Assembly (NCBI RefSeq): GCF_030053835.1
Contig: NZ_CP125655.1
Coordinates: 1,116,001-1,180,000, forward strand
Reading direction: 5' to 3'
Source: Cellulomonas sp. ES6
GTDB lineage: Bacteria > Actinomycetota > Actinomycetes > Actinomycetales > Cellulomonadaceae
Length of the DNA: 64,000 bases
Below, piece after piece: positions 52,343 through 59,892 of this stretch; within the stretch, counting starts at the first letter, position 1; each line of letters starts with the position of its first letter. The notes below the pieces were generated by a model, which worked only from the letters and a program-made list of their open reading frames with translations, was not told the DNA's origin and did not search any database. The translations under genes were made by a program, and so were the position numbers.

Positions 52343-52503
52343 CAGGCGACCCCGGCGCGACGGAGGGGTCCCGCGGGGCGTGCGGGGCGCGAGGACGGCT
52401 CGGACGGCACCGCGGGGGCCGGGGCTGCTGGCGTCATGGCGCCCAGTGTGACCCGCCGGGCCGGGTGCCGTCTCGTGCGCGTCCAGGTCACGGCTGTGCA
52501 AAA

Positions 52504-52532
52504 ATGAGAACGGGTATCATTTGTGTTAGCGT
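52504..52532 (+). promoter_or_regulatory. Zur-like box over a leaderless aztD promoter
   Basis: ATGAGAACGGGTATCAT (52504-52520) is a 17-base imperfect dyad of Zur-box style. TGAGAA could act as -35, 16 bases before TAGCGT (52527-52532), which is exactly 6 bases from the ATG, fitting a leaderless transcript. A related half-site, AATGAGAA, occurs in front of cobW/rpmB. Confidence 0.65.
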
Positions 52533-52538
52533 CGCGCC

Positions 52539-53885
52539 ATGATCCGAACCACCCGTCCCCGTCCGCGCGTCCTCGGCGCCCTCGGCCTCGGGGTGTCCGC
52601 CGCCCTGCTCGCGGCCTGCAGCACCGGTGCCGGCGACACCGCCGCACCCGCGCCCGACCCGACCTCGTCCGCACCCTCCGCCACCGAGGTCGCGACCGCG
52701 AAGCCGCGCCTCGTCCTGACCTACGACGGCGGCGTCCAGGTGCTCGACGCCGACAGCCTCGAGGTCGTGGCCGACCTGCCGCTCGAGGGCTTCACCCGCG
52801 TCAACGGCGCGGGCGACAACCGCCACGTGCTCGTGACGACCACCGGGGGCTTCCAGGTCCTGGACGCCGGCACCTGGTCCGAGCCCCACGGGGACCACGC
52901 CCACGCGTACACGAGCGACCCGGTGCTCACCGACGTGCGCTGGGCCGCCGAGAAGCCCGGCCACGTCGTGCCGCACGAGGGCCGCACGGCGCTGTTCGAC
53001 GACGGGACGGGCGCGATCACGGTGCTCGACTCCGACCAGGTCGCCGACCCCGACGCCCCGGCGCGGGAGCTGACCACGCCCAGCGCCCACCACGGCGTCG
53101 CGGTGGAGCTCTCCGACGGCACGCTCGTCGTGTCGGAGGGGACCGAGGAGGCCCGCACCGGCATCCGCGTGCTCGACGCCCACGGCGAGGAGGTGGCCGC
53201 CACGCAGGAGTGCCCCGGTGTGCACGGGGAGGCCGTCGCCGCCGACGAGGCCGTGGTGATCGGCTGCGAGGACGGCGCCGTGGTGTACGCCGGCGGCACG
53301 ATCACGAAGGTCGCCGCGCCCGACGCCTACGGCCGCATCGGCAACCAGGCCGGGACCGAGGAGTCGCCGGTCGTGCTGGGCGACTACAAGTCCGACCGAG
53401 ACGCGGAGCTCGAGCGCCCCACCCGCGTCTCGCTGATCGACACCCGTGACGGCAGCCTCCGCCTGGTCGACCTGCCCTCGTCCTACACGTTCCGGTCGCT
53501 CGCCCGCGGCGAGGACGGCGAGGCCCTCGTGCTCGGCACCGACGGCTCGCTCCACGTCATCGACCCCGTGTCCGGCACCCTGGTCCGCTCCATCCCGGTG
53601 GTCGACGCCTGGGAGGAGCCGGACGAGTGGCAGTCCCCCCGGCCCGCGCTGACCGTCCTCGACGGGTCGGTCTACGTCACCGACCCCGCCACGCGCAGCG
53701 TGCACGCGGTCGACGTGGTGTCCGGCGAGGTGTGGCTGTCGACCACGCTCGACGTCGAGCCCAACGAGATCACCGGCGTCTCCGGCGCCGTGCCGCACGC
53801 CCACGGCGACGACCACGCGGACGAGCACGACCACAACGACGAGCACGACCACGACCACGACCACGAGGACGAGAACGCCGGCTGA
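52539..53885 (+). CDS. aztD: Zinc metallochaperone AztD
   Basis: 448-residue lipoprotein (lipobox LLAACSTG after a basic/hydrophobic signal). The body reads as a seven-bladed beta-propeller with repeats such as GGVQVLDADSLEV, GGFQVLDAGTW, GTGAITVLDSDQV. Metal-rich stretches: EPHGDHAHAY and a C-terminal His/Asp/Glu run (HDHNDEHDHDHDHEDE). AztD hands zinc to AztC; the two genes are consecutive here. Zur-type site upstream. Confidence 0.9.
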   Translation: MIRTTRPRPRVLGALGLGVSAALLAACSTGAGDTAAPAPDPTSSAPSATEVATAKPRLVLTYDGGVQVLDADSLEVVADLPLEGFTRVNGAGDNRHVLVTTTGGFQVLDAGTWSEPHGDHAHAYTSDPVLTDVRWAAEKPGHVVPHEGRTALFDDGTGAITVLDSDQVADPDAPARELTTPSAHHGVAVELSDGTLVVSEGTEEARTGIRVLDAHGEEVAATQECPGVHGEAVAADEAVVIGCEDGAVVYAGGTITKVAAPDAYGRIGNQAGTEESPVVLGDYKSDRDAELERPTRVSLIDTRDGSLRLVDLPSSYTFRSLARGEDGEALVLGTDGSLHVIDPVSGTLVRSIPVVDAWEEPDEWQSPRPALTVLDGSVYVTDPATRSVHAVDVVSGEVWLSTTLDVEPNEITGVSGAVPHAHGDDHADEHDHNDEHDHDHDHEDENAG

Positions 53886-54028
53886 CGCGACCGCGCACCG
53901 GCCCGCCACCACACCCGGCCGCGCGCCGGAGCGAGGCCCGGAGCGACGCACGCTCCGGCCCGCTCCGCGCGCGGCCGTCCGCGTCCCCGCACCTCGCACC
54001 CCCGCACCCCTGCACCCGGGAGGACCCC

Positions 54029-55027
54029 GTGCCCCGACCCCACCAGCAGACCCACCTCGACCCGCACGCCGGCCCGCACGCCGCCGCGACGCCCGAGCGC
54101 ACCGCGGCGTGCGGCCCACCGGCGCGCACGGCACGCCCCGCACGCACCGGGGCAACCGTCGCCGCCGCTCTCGCGCTGGCGGCGTGCGCACCCGCGGGCG
54201 ACGACGACCGCGTCGACGTCGTCGCGGCGTTCTACCCGCTGCAGTTCGTGGCGGAGCGCGTCGGGGGCGAGCACGTGGCCGTCGGCTCGCTCACGCCGCC
54301 CGGGGGCGAGCCGCACGACCTGGAGCTCTCGCCCAGCGCCGTCTCGCGGCTGGGCGACGCGGATCTCGTCGTCTACCTGTCGGGCTTCCAGGCGGCGACC
54401 GACGAGGCGGTCGCCGCGAGCAGCCCGGCGCACGTGGTCGACACGGCGCGCGCGGCCGCGCTCGAGCCCGCACCGGACGGGACGCGGGCCGGGTCGGGCT
54501 CCGGGGCGCCCGACCCGCACTTCTGGCTCGACCCGGCGCGGCTGGCGCAGGTCGGGCACCAGGTGGCGGACGCGCTCGCGGAGGTGGCCCCGGCGCACGC
54601 GGCGGACTTCGCGGCGGGCGCCGCGGACCTCGAGGCGGACCTCGACGCCCTGGACTCCGACCTGGCCGGGGGCCTCGCGTCCTGCCGGGGGGCGACGCTC
54701 GTGGCCTCGCACGAGGCGTTCGGCTACCTGGCGCAGCGGTACGGGCTGCACCAGGTCGGGCTGTCCGGCGTGGACCCCGAGGTGGAGCCCTCCCCCGCCC
54801 GGCTGCGCGACGTCGCCGCGGTCGTCCGGGACGAGGGCGTGCGGACGCTGTACTTCGAGGTGCTCGTGAGCCCGAAGGTCACGCAGACCCTCGCGGACGA
54901 GCTCGGCGTCGCGACGGCCGTCCTCGACCCGCTGGAGGGCATGGCCGAGGACGACGACCGCGACTACCTGGACGTCATGCGGGACAACCTGGACGCGCTG
55001 GCCACCGGCCTGACCTGCGGCGGCTGA
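54029..55027 (+). CDS. aztC: Zinc ABC transporter substrate-binding protein AztC/ZnuA type
   Basis: 332 residues. An unusual hydrophilic, His/Pro-rich stretch of about 35 residues precedes the lipoprotein signal (ATVAAALALAACAPAG). Cluster A-1 zinc ligands: His in GGEPHDLELSPS, His in DPHFWLDPARL, His/Glu in ASHEAFGYLAQ, Asp in AVLDPLEGM. GTG at 54029 has GGGAGGA upstream. No acidic-His loop of typical ZnuA is seen, as expected when AztD supplies zinc. AztA/AztB genes are not adjacent. Confidence 0.9.
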   Translation: MPRPHQQTHLDPHAGPHAAATPERTAACGPPARTARPARTGATVAAALALAACAPAGDDDRVDVVAAFYPLQFVAERVGGEHVAVGSLTPPGGEPHDLELSPSAVSRLGDADLVVYLSGFQAATDEAVAASSPAHVVDTARAAALEPAPDGTRAGSGSGAPDPHFWLDPARLAQVGHQVADALAEVAPAHAADFAAGAADLEADLDALDSDLAGGLASCRGATLVASHEAFGYLAQRYGLHQVGLSGVDPEVEPSPARLRDVAAVVRDEGVRTLYFEVLVSPKVTQTLADELGVATAVLDPLEGMAEDDDRDYLDVMRDNLDALATGLTCGG

Positions 55028-55036
55028 CGGTCCGCC

Positions 55037-55306
55037 TCAGTGCGACCGGAGCGCGTCGACGAGCTCGGACTTCCTCATCGAGGAGCGTCCGTCGATGCCG
55101 ATCTCGGCAGCCCGCTTGCGGAGGTCCGCGACCGTCCAGTCCTCGTAGGAGCCGGACTCGCCGCCCTTGCGGCCGACCGACGACCGTCCGCGCGCGGCGG
55201 CCGCGTTGGCGATCCGCGCGGCCTTCTCCTTGCTGTTGCCCTCGTCCCGGAGCTCCTCGTACAGCTCCTTGTCCTTGACACCCGGACCGGGGTCACGACG
55301 CGGCAT
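55037..55306 (-). CDS. Small Rho_N (SAP-like) domain protein
   Basis: 89 residues: N-terminal basic part (GVKDKELYEELRDEGNSKEK) of the DUF7218 type, C-terminal Rho_N helix-extended-loop-helix WTVADLRKRAAEIGIDGRSS. This binds nucleic acid in Rho and ribosome-associated proteins. ATG with GGAGG upstream. Convergent with aztC; 9 bases apart. Function unknown. Confidence 0.8.
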   Translation of the reverse strand: MPRRDPGPGVKDKELYEELRDEGNSKEKAARIANAAAARGRSSVGRKGGESGSYEDWTVADLRKRAAEIGIDGRSSMRKSELVDALRSH

Positions 55307-55407
55307 GGCGGCCTCCTGGCTGTCGGCGGTGCTGACCCCTCCGACACTGCCCCAGCCCGTGCCCGCCCGCATCCGCACGGCGGGCACGGGCGGCGACCGG
55401 ACCGCGA

Positions 55408-56505
55408 TCAGGCGGCGCGGTCCCCGAGCCACGGCGCGAGCACGTCCTCGCGCCCGAGCCACGCGTGCAGGCCCCGGGCGTGCTCCCGGGCGGACACCAG
55501 GACGTCCTCGAACGCGGCGAGCAGGTCGCCGCGCACGTCGTCCACGCCCGTGAAGACCAGCCGGGTCGATGGCGTGCCGCGACCCCAGGTGCCGATCTCG
55601 CCGATGCTGAGCTGTCTGCCCGCGCCGTCCCAGCCGCACACGGAGTCGGGCCGGGTGGGCACCCAGAAGTGCCCCCGGCTGCGGTGCCTCCCGCCCCCGA
55701 GCCGGGAGACCTCGGCCACGAGACGGTCGGGGTGCAGCGGACGGTCGGCGCGCAGGTCGAGCGTCCACACCCCGTGGGCGGTCGGAGCCCCGGCCACCGG
55801 CGCCGCCGCCCGCGGGTCCAGTCGCCGCTCCGCCGCCGCCGCGTCGTGGCGCCCGGACAGCAGCACGTCCGCGTCGACGCCCCACACGCCGTCGACCCGC
55901 AGGCCGTCCGCGGCCCGGACGTGGTCGAGCAGGTCGGAGGCGACGGGGTGCTCGGCGGCGTCGCCGCTGACCAGCAGGACGTCGGCGTGCGCCACCTGGG
56001 CCGCGAGCGCCTCGCCGACGCCGCGCTCGTCGTCCTCGGTCAGCGCGATCCCGCGCTCGGCGAGCAGGTCGTCGCCGAGCAGGTCGTGCTCGAGGGTCGC
56101 CAGGTCGAGCGCCGCGACCACCCGGGCGAGCCGCAGCCCGCGGAGCCGGCCGCCCTCGCGCGCCGCGGCCCCGAGAGCCCGGGTGACGGGCAGGGACTCG
56201 GCGGAGACGGGCAGGGCGAGCAGCACGGCGTCCCAGCGGCCGTCGCGGGCGAGACGCTCGAGGGTCGGCACCGCGTCCTCCCGCACCGAGCAGCTCAGGC
56301 ACGCGTGCGCGAGCGGGACGAGGACGTCCTCGAGCACGCCGCCCGCGTCCGCCACGACGCGCCGGATGCCGCCGCCGTCGGGCCCGTCGACGATGTCGTG
56401 CCGCAGCACGACGGTGCGGGGGCGGTCGGTCACCACGCCGAACGCGACGGCGTCGCGCAGCAGGGGGTCGACGGTGGCCAGGACGGTGAGGGTCGTCGGC
56501 GTCAT
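55408..56505 (-). CDS. COG0523/CobW-family protein lacking a P-loop
   Basis: 365 residues. The metal motif is C69-L-S-C72 followed by VREDAVPTLERLA, and the C-terminal CobW_C domain is present (RGHFWVPTRPDSVCGWDGAG, RLVFTGVDDV). The N-terminus reads LTVLATVDPLLRDAVAFG where Walker A (GxxGxGKT) is expected, so canonical GTP binding is lost. Divergent from the zinc-independent ribosomal operon and preceded by a shared Zur-like site: probably a zinc-starvation metallochaperone-like protein. Leaderless ATG. Confidence 0.87.
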   Translation of the reverse strand: MTPTTLTVLATVDPLLRDAVAFGVVTDRPRTVVLRHDIVDGPDGGGIRRVVADAGGVLEDVLVPLAHACLSCSVREDAVPTLERLARDGRWDAVLLALPVSAESLPVTRALGAAAREGGRLRGLRLARVVAALDLATLEHDLLGDDLLAERGIALTEDDERGVGEALAAQVAHADVLLVSGDAAEHPVASDLLDHVRAADGLRVDGVWGVDADVLLSGRHDAAAAERRLDPRAAAPVAGAPTAHGVWTLDLRADRPLHPDRLVAEVSRLGGGRHRSRGHFWVPTRPDSVCGWDGAGRQLSIGEIGTWGRGTPSTRLVFTGVDDVRGDLLAAFEDVLVSAREHARGLHAWLGREDVLAPWLGDRAA

Positions 56506-56511
56506 GGGGCC

Positions 56512-56550
56512 AGCCTAGCGCTTGTCGCAAACGATTCTCATTAGTATGCT
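56512..56550. promoter_or_regulatory. Divergent leaderless promoters with Zur-like box
   Basis: Plus: -35 TTGTCG (56522-56527), 17 bases, -10 TATGCT (56545-56550), 6 bases to the rpmB ATG. Minus: TGAGAA (56540-56535), 17 bases, -10 TAGGCT (56517-56512), 6 bases to the cobW ATG. The Zur-like AAACGATTCTCATT (56529-56542) lies inside both promoters, so one dimer could shut both. Confidence 0.72.
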
Positions 56551-56556
56551 GAGCCC

Positions 56557-56793
56557 ATGTCCGCTCACTGCCAGGTCCTCGGGACGACCCCGGGGTTCGG
56601 CCACTCGATCTCCCACTCCCACCGGCGCACCAAACGGCGGTTCGACCCGAACATCCAGCGCAAGCGCTACTGGGTGCCCTCGCTCGGGCGGCACGTGACG
56701 CTGACCGTCTCGGCCCGGGGCATCAAGACGGTCGACAAGCTCGGCATCGAGGTCGTGGTGGCCCGGATCCTGGCCCGCGGGGAGAGGCTCTGA
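56557..56793 (+). CDS. rpmB: 50S ribosomal protein L28, zinc-independent paralogue
   Basis: 78-residue bL28: [40 protein letters not shown]. The zinc form's paired CxxC is reduced to one Cys (MSAHCQVLG), so no metal site remains. First gene of a six-gene operon of alternative ribosomal proteins. Stop and next start overlap as TGATG. Confidence 0.94.
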   Translation: MSAHCQVLGTTPGFGHSISHSHRRTKRRFDPNIQRKRYWVPSLGRHVTLTVSARGIKTVDKLGIEVVVARILARGERL

Positions 56794-56960
56794 TGGCCCG
56801 CGCCGCCGACGTCCGCCCGATCGTCACGCTGCGCTCCACCGCCGGGACGGGCTCCACCTACGTCACCCGCAAGAACCGCCGCAACGACCCCGACCGGATC
56901 GTGCTGAAGAAGTACGACCCGGTCGTCCGCCGCCACGTCGACTTCAAGGAGGAGCGCTGA
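56793..56960 (+). CDS. rpmG: 50S ribosomal protein L33, zinc-independent paralogue
   Basis: 55 residues: [20 protein letters not shown] then [20 protein letters not shown] and [10 protein letters not shown]. bL33 without any Cys (C- form). Overlaps rpmB and rpsN by one base each (TGATG). Confidence 0.94.
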   Translation: MARAADVRPIVTLRSTAGTGSTYVTRKNRRNDPDRIVLKKYDPVVRRHVDFKEER

Positions 56961-57265
56961 TGGCCAAGACGAGCAAGATCGCCAGGAACGAGCAGCGCAA
57001 GGCCGTCGTCGCCCGCTACGCCGAGCGGCGCCGCGAGCTCAAGGCCGCGTCCGTGAACCCGCACCTGCCCGAGGCCGAGCGCGTCGCGGCGCGCGCCGCC
57101 CTGCAGGCCCTGCCCCGCGACGCCAGCCCCACCCGCGTGCGCAACCGCGACGCCGCCGACGGCCGCCCCCGGGGCTACGTCGGGAAGTTCGGGCTCTCCC
57201 GCGTCCGGATGCGGCAGATGGCCCACCGCGGCGAGCTGCCCGGCGTCACGAAGTCCAGCTGGTGA
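56960..57265 (+). CDS. rpsN: 30S ribosomal protein S14, zinc-independent form
   Basis: 101-residue long-form uS14 without cysteines: [60 protein letters not shown]. It replaces the short four-Cys S14 when zinc is scarce. Confidence 0.95.
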   Translation: MAKTSKIARNEQRKAVVARYAERRRELKAASVNPHLPEAERVAARAALQALPRDASPTRVRNRDAADGRPRGYVGKFGLSRVRMRQMAHRGELPGVTKSSW

Positions 57266-57275
57266 GGAGGACGAC

Positions 57276-57548
57276 ATGAAGCAGGGCATCCACCCCGACT
57301 ACCACCCGGTGGTGTTCCGGGACGTCAGCGCGGGCTTCGCGTTCCTGACCCGGTCCACGCTGACCTCGGACCGGACCGTCGAGTGGGAGGACGGGAACAC
57401 CTACCCCGTCGTCGACGTCGACGTGTCCTCCGCGAGCCACCCGTTCTACACCGGCAGGTCCCGCGTCCTGGACACCGCCGGCCGCGTCGAGAAGTTCCGC
57501 CGGCGCTACGGCATCACCGCGCCCACCACCCCCGAGGAGACCCGATGA
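57276..57548 (+). CDS. rpmE2: 50S ribosomal protein L31 type B, zinc-independent
   Basis: 90-residue bL31-[64 protein letters not shown]. No Cys, in contrast with the CxC...CxxC of rpmE at 14008-14223. GAGGAGG Shine-Dalgarno; ATGA overlap with rpmJ. Confidence 0.96.
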   Translation: MKQGIHPDYHPVVFRDVSAGFAFLTRSTLTSDRTVEWEDGNTYPVVDVDVSSASHPFYTGRSRVLDTAGRVEKFRRRYGITAPTTPEETR

Positions 57549-57667
57549 AGGTCCGCGCCTCCCTGGCGTCCCTGAAGAAGAAGGACGGCTCGATCGTGGT
57601 CCGCCGCCACGGGAAGACCTTCGTCATCAACAAGAAGAACCCCCGCTGGAAGGCCAGGCAGGGCTGA
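57545..57667 (+). CDS. rpmJ: 50S ribosomal protein L36, zinc-independent paralogue
   Basis: 40 residues: [40 protein letters not shown]. The C- type of bL36: no Cys, without the Cys3His zinc site of the standard 37-residue form. Overlaps rpmE2 (ATGA) and rpmF (TGATG). Confidence 0.95.
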   Translation: MKVRASLASLKKKDGSIVVRRHGKTFVINKKNPRWKARQG

Positions 57668-57837
57668 TGGCCGTCCCCAAGCGCAGGCTCTCCCGGAGCA
57701 GCACCCGCTCCCGCCGCTCCCGGTGGAAGGCGACCCCCGTGCCGCTCGCGACGGCACGCACCCCGGACGGGCGGACCGTCGAGGTCCCCCGCCGGCTGGT
57801 CCGCGCCGTGGAGCGCGGCCTGGTGGACCCGGCCTGA
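57667..57837 (+). CDS. rpmF: 50S ribosomal protein L32, zinc-independent paralogue
   Basis: 56 residues: [20 protein letters not shown], then [20 protein letters not shown] and a C-terminal helix. The N-terminal MAVPKR motif is typical bL32, but the C-terminal four-Cys zinc ribbon is absent. Last gene of the operon. Confidence 0.92.
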   Translation: MAVPKRRLSRSSTRSRRSRWKATPVPLATARTPDGRTVEVPRRLVRAVERGLVDPA

Positions 57838-57849
57838 CGGGACCCGCCC

Positions 57850-57877
57850 GTCCGGGCCGGCGGTCCGCCGTCCGGAC
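57850..57877 (+). terminator. Hairpin after the ribosomal operon
   Basis: GTCCGG (57850-57855) pairs with CCGGAC (57872-57877), and inner CGGC with GCCG. 12 bases past the rpmF stop. Confidence 0.55.
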
Positions 57878-57910
57878 CCGCGCGCCGTGCCCCGCGCTAC
57901 CGTGCGGGGC

Positions 57911-58558
57911 ATGGCGCGCGACGACGTCCCGGCCGAGCTGCTCGACCTCGACACCCCGCAGGGGACGGCACGCGCGCACCTGCACCTCCCGCCCGGAGCC
58001 GCCCCCGCGCCCGGCGCGCTCGTGCTCGGGCACGGCGCCGGGGGTGGCGTCGGCGCCCCCGACCTGCTCGCGGTCACCGCGCTGGCGACCGGCCTCGGCC
58101 TGGCGGTCGCGCTGGTCGAGCAGCCCTACCGCGTCGCCGGCAAGCGCGTCGGCCCGCGCCCGGCCGCGCTGGACGAGGCCTGGTCCGCGGCCGTCGCGGG
58201 GGTGCGCGACCGGCTGCCCGGCGTGCCGCTGGTGACCGGGGGCCGGTCCGCCGGCGCGCGCACCGCGTGCCGCACCGCCCCCGCCACCGGCGCCGCCGGC
58301 GTGCTTTGCCTGGCGTTCCCGACACAGCCGCCGGGCCGCCCGGACCTGCCGAGCCGCCTCCCCGAGCTCGAGACCCCGCAGGTCCCCGTCCTCGTGGTGC
58401 AGGGCGCGACCGACCCGTACGGCGTCCCGCCGGAGGCGCCCGGCCGCCGGGTGGTCGTGGTGCGCGGCGACCACGGCCTCAAGGCGGACCTGCCCGCCGT
58501 CACCGCCGCGGTGCGCGACTGGCTGCCGTCGGTGCTCCCGGTGCCGCCCGCCGGCTGA
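57911..58558 (+). CDS. Alpha/beta-hydrolase family protein (KANL3/Tex30-like)
   Basis: 215 residues: LVLGHGAGGGVGAPDLLAVT (oxyanion GHGAGG), VTGGRSAGARTACRTA (nucleophile Ser in GRSAG), VPVLVVQGATDPYG (Asp) and VVRGDHGLKADLP (His). A complete triad; substrate unknown. A 7-base inverted repeat GCCCCGC/GCGGGGC abuts the ATG and may limit translation. Confidence 0.82.
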   Translation: MARDDVPAELLDLDTPQGTARAHLHLPPGAAPAPGALVLGHGAGGGVGAPDLLAVTALATGLGLAVALVEQPYRVAGKRVGPRPAALDEAWSAAVAGVRDRLPGVPLVTGGRSAGARTACRTAPATGAAGVLCLAFPTQPPGRPDLPSRLPELETPQVPVLVVQGATDPYGVPPEAPGRRVVVVRGDHGLKADLPAVTAAVRDWLPSVLPVPPAG

Positions 58559-58560
58559 CC

Positions 58561-59040
58561 TCAGCCGTCCAGGAACGTCCGGACGGCCTCGACCACCAGC
58601 GCGTGGTCGTCGGCCTGCGGCAGGCCCGACACGGTCACCGCGCCCACCACCCCGACGCCCTCGACGTGCACCGGGAACGCCCCGCCGTGCGCCGCGTACT
58701 CCTGCAGCGGGAGGTCGTGCGCCGCGGCGAACGTCGTGCCCTTCGCCCGCGCCCGCAGGCCCTGCAGGTACGACGAGGTGCCGAACCGCTCGACGACCCG
58801 CACCTTGCGCTCGACCCAGGTGTCGTTGTCCGCCACGGTGCCCGGCCGCGCGGCGTGGAAGAGCTGCTGGGTGCCCCGGCGGACGTCCACCGTCACCGGC
58901 AGGTCCCGCTCGGTCGCCAGGCGGACCAGCAGGCAGCCGAGCTCCCACGCGTCGTCGTTCGTGAAGGTGGCGAACCGGAGCTCGCGCTCCTGCCGCTCGA
59001 CCTCGGCGATCACGGCCCGCACGTCGCTGTCGTCGCTCAT
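58561..59040 (-). CDS. UPF0303 / GlcG-HbpS-like heme-binding-fold protein
   Basis: 159 residues: FATFTNDDAWELGCLLVRLA, LPVTVDVRRGTQQLFHAARP, FPVHVEGVGVVGAVTVSGLP. Matches the UPF0303 branch of the GlcG/HbpS family, some members of which bind or degrade heme. Convergent with the hydrolase, stop-to-stop distance 2 bases. Confidence 0.85.
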   Translation of the reverse strand: MSDDSDVRAVIAEVERQERELRFATFTNDDAWELGCLLVRLATERDLPVTVDVRRGTQQLFHAARPGTVADNDTWVERKVRVVERFGTSSYLQGLRARAKGTTFAAAHDLPLQEYAAHGGAFPVHVEGVGVVGAVTVSGLPQADDHALVVEAVRTFLDG

Positions 59041-59049
59041 GCCCGCGAT

Positions 59050-59088
59050 CCTGCCACCCGCCCGGGGGGGGGCGGGGCGGGTGGCAGG
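59050..59088 (-). terminator. Hairpin after the methyltransferase gene
   Basis: Perfect 13-base arms 59050-59062 and 59076-59088. The loop contains a run of nine G. It lies 29 bases past the methyltransferase stop. Confidence 0.7.
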
Positions 59089-59117
59089 ACGCGCGCCGCG
59101 GTCCGGGAAGGTCGCGG

Positions 59118-59792
59118 TCAGCGGCGGCGCACGGCCCGCACCACCGTGTCCCGGATGGTGATCTCCCGGCCGTCGGGGTCCACGACCTGCCGCGGGCGCG
59201 CCTCCGCCACCGGCACGTCCCAGGCGCCCGGCGCCAGCGCCGCCACCACGTCCTCGGGCTCGAAGAAGAGCTCGGGCACGTCGGGCCGGCCGATCGTCGT
59301 GGCCAGGTCGCTCGCGTGGTGGGCCACCACGAGCAGCGTCCCGCCGGGAGCGGTCGCCCGGGCCATCGTCCCGAACGCCGCGGCCCGCACGTCGGGCGGC
59401 AGGTGCAGGAAGTGCGTCGTGACGAGGTCGAAGGCGCCCTCCCCCGCGTCCCACCCGGCGATGTCGACGCGCTCGGTGCGCACCCGCTCCGCCACGTCCG
59501 GCCCGGCCGCCTCGGCCGCGGCCCGCACCCGGTCCAGCGCCGTCTGCGCGAGGTCCACCGCGGTCACCCGCCAGCCGCGGGACGCCAGCCACAGGGCGTC
59601 CCCGCCCTCGCCGCACGCGACGTCCAGGGCGCGGCCCGGCGGCAGCGCCCCCGCCTCCGCCACGAGGGAGGGGTTCGGTCGCCCGCTCCACACCTGCGGC
59701 GCCGACCGGTACCGCTCCTCCCAGAACTCCCGGTCGTGGCGGACCTCTCCCGGGTCGCCGCCGTGCCCGTGCCCGTGGTCGTGGTCGCTCAT
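59118..59792 (-). CDS. Class I SAM methyltransferase with His-rich N-terminus
   Basis: 224 residues. N-terminus MSDHDHGHGHGGDPGE is His/Asp-rich; then FWEERYRSAPQVWSGRPNPS, SAM motif ALDVACGEGGDALWLASRG, VTAVDLAQTALDRVR and FDLVTTHFLHLP. Resembles TehB/thiopurine-type small-molecule methyltransferases. Downstream of a redox flavoprotein on the same strand. Confidence 0.84.
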   Translation of the reverse strand: MSDHDHGHGHGGDPGEVRHDREFWEERYRSAPQVWSGRPNPSLVAEAGALPPGRALDVACGEGGDALWLASRGWRVTAVDLAQTALDRVRAAAEAAGPDVAERVRTERVDIAGWDAGEGAFDLVTTHFLHLPPDVRAAAFGTMARATAPGGTLLVVAHHASDLATTIGRPDVPELFFEPEDVVAALAPGAWDVPVAEARPRQVVDPDGREITIRDTVVRAVRRR

Positions 59793-59892
59793 GCCGTCCT
59801 CCTGCCGTCGGTCCCGCTCGTCGTCCTGCCCGCGGTCGCGCGCCGGGTGCTCCCGGCCCGCGCCCGTCCCGCCTGCCCGCCCGTCCCGCGAC

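Noticed and set aside
59064..59072. Run of nine G as a possible phase-variable tract
   Set aside because: It forms the loop of a good terminator hairpin outside any gene; no coding or promoter consequence is visible.
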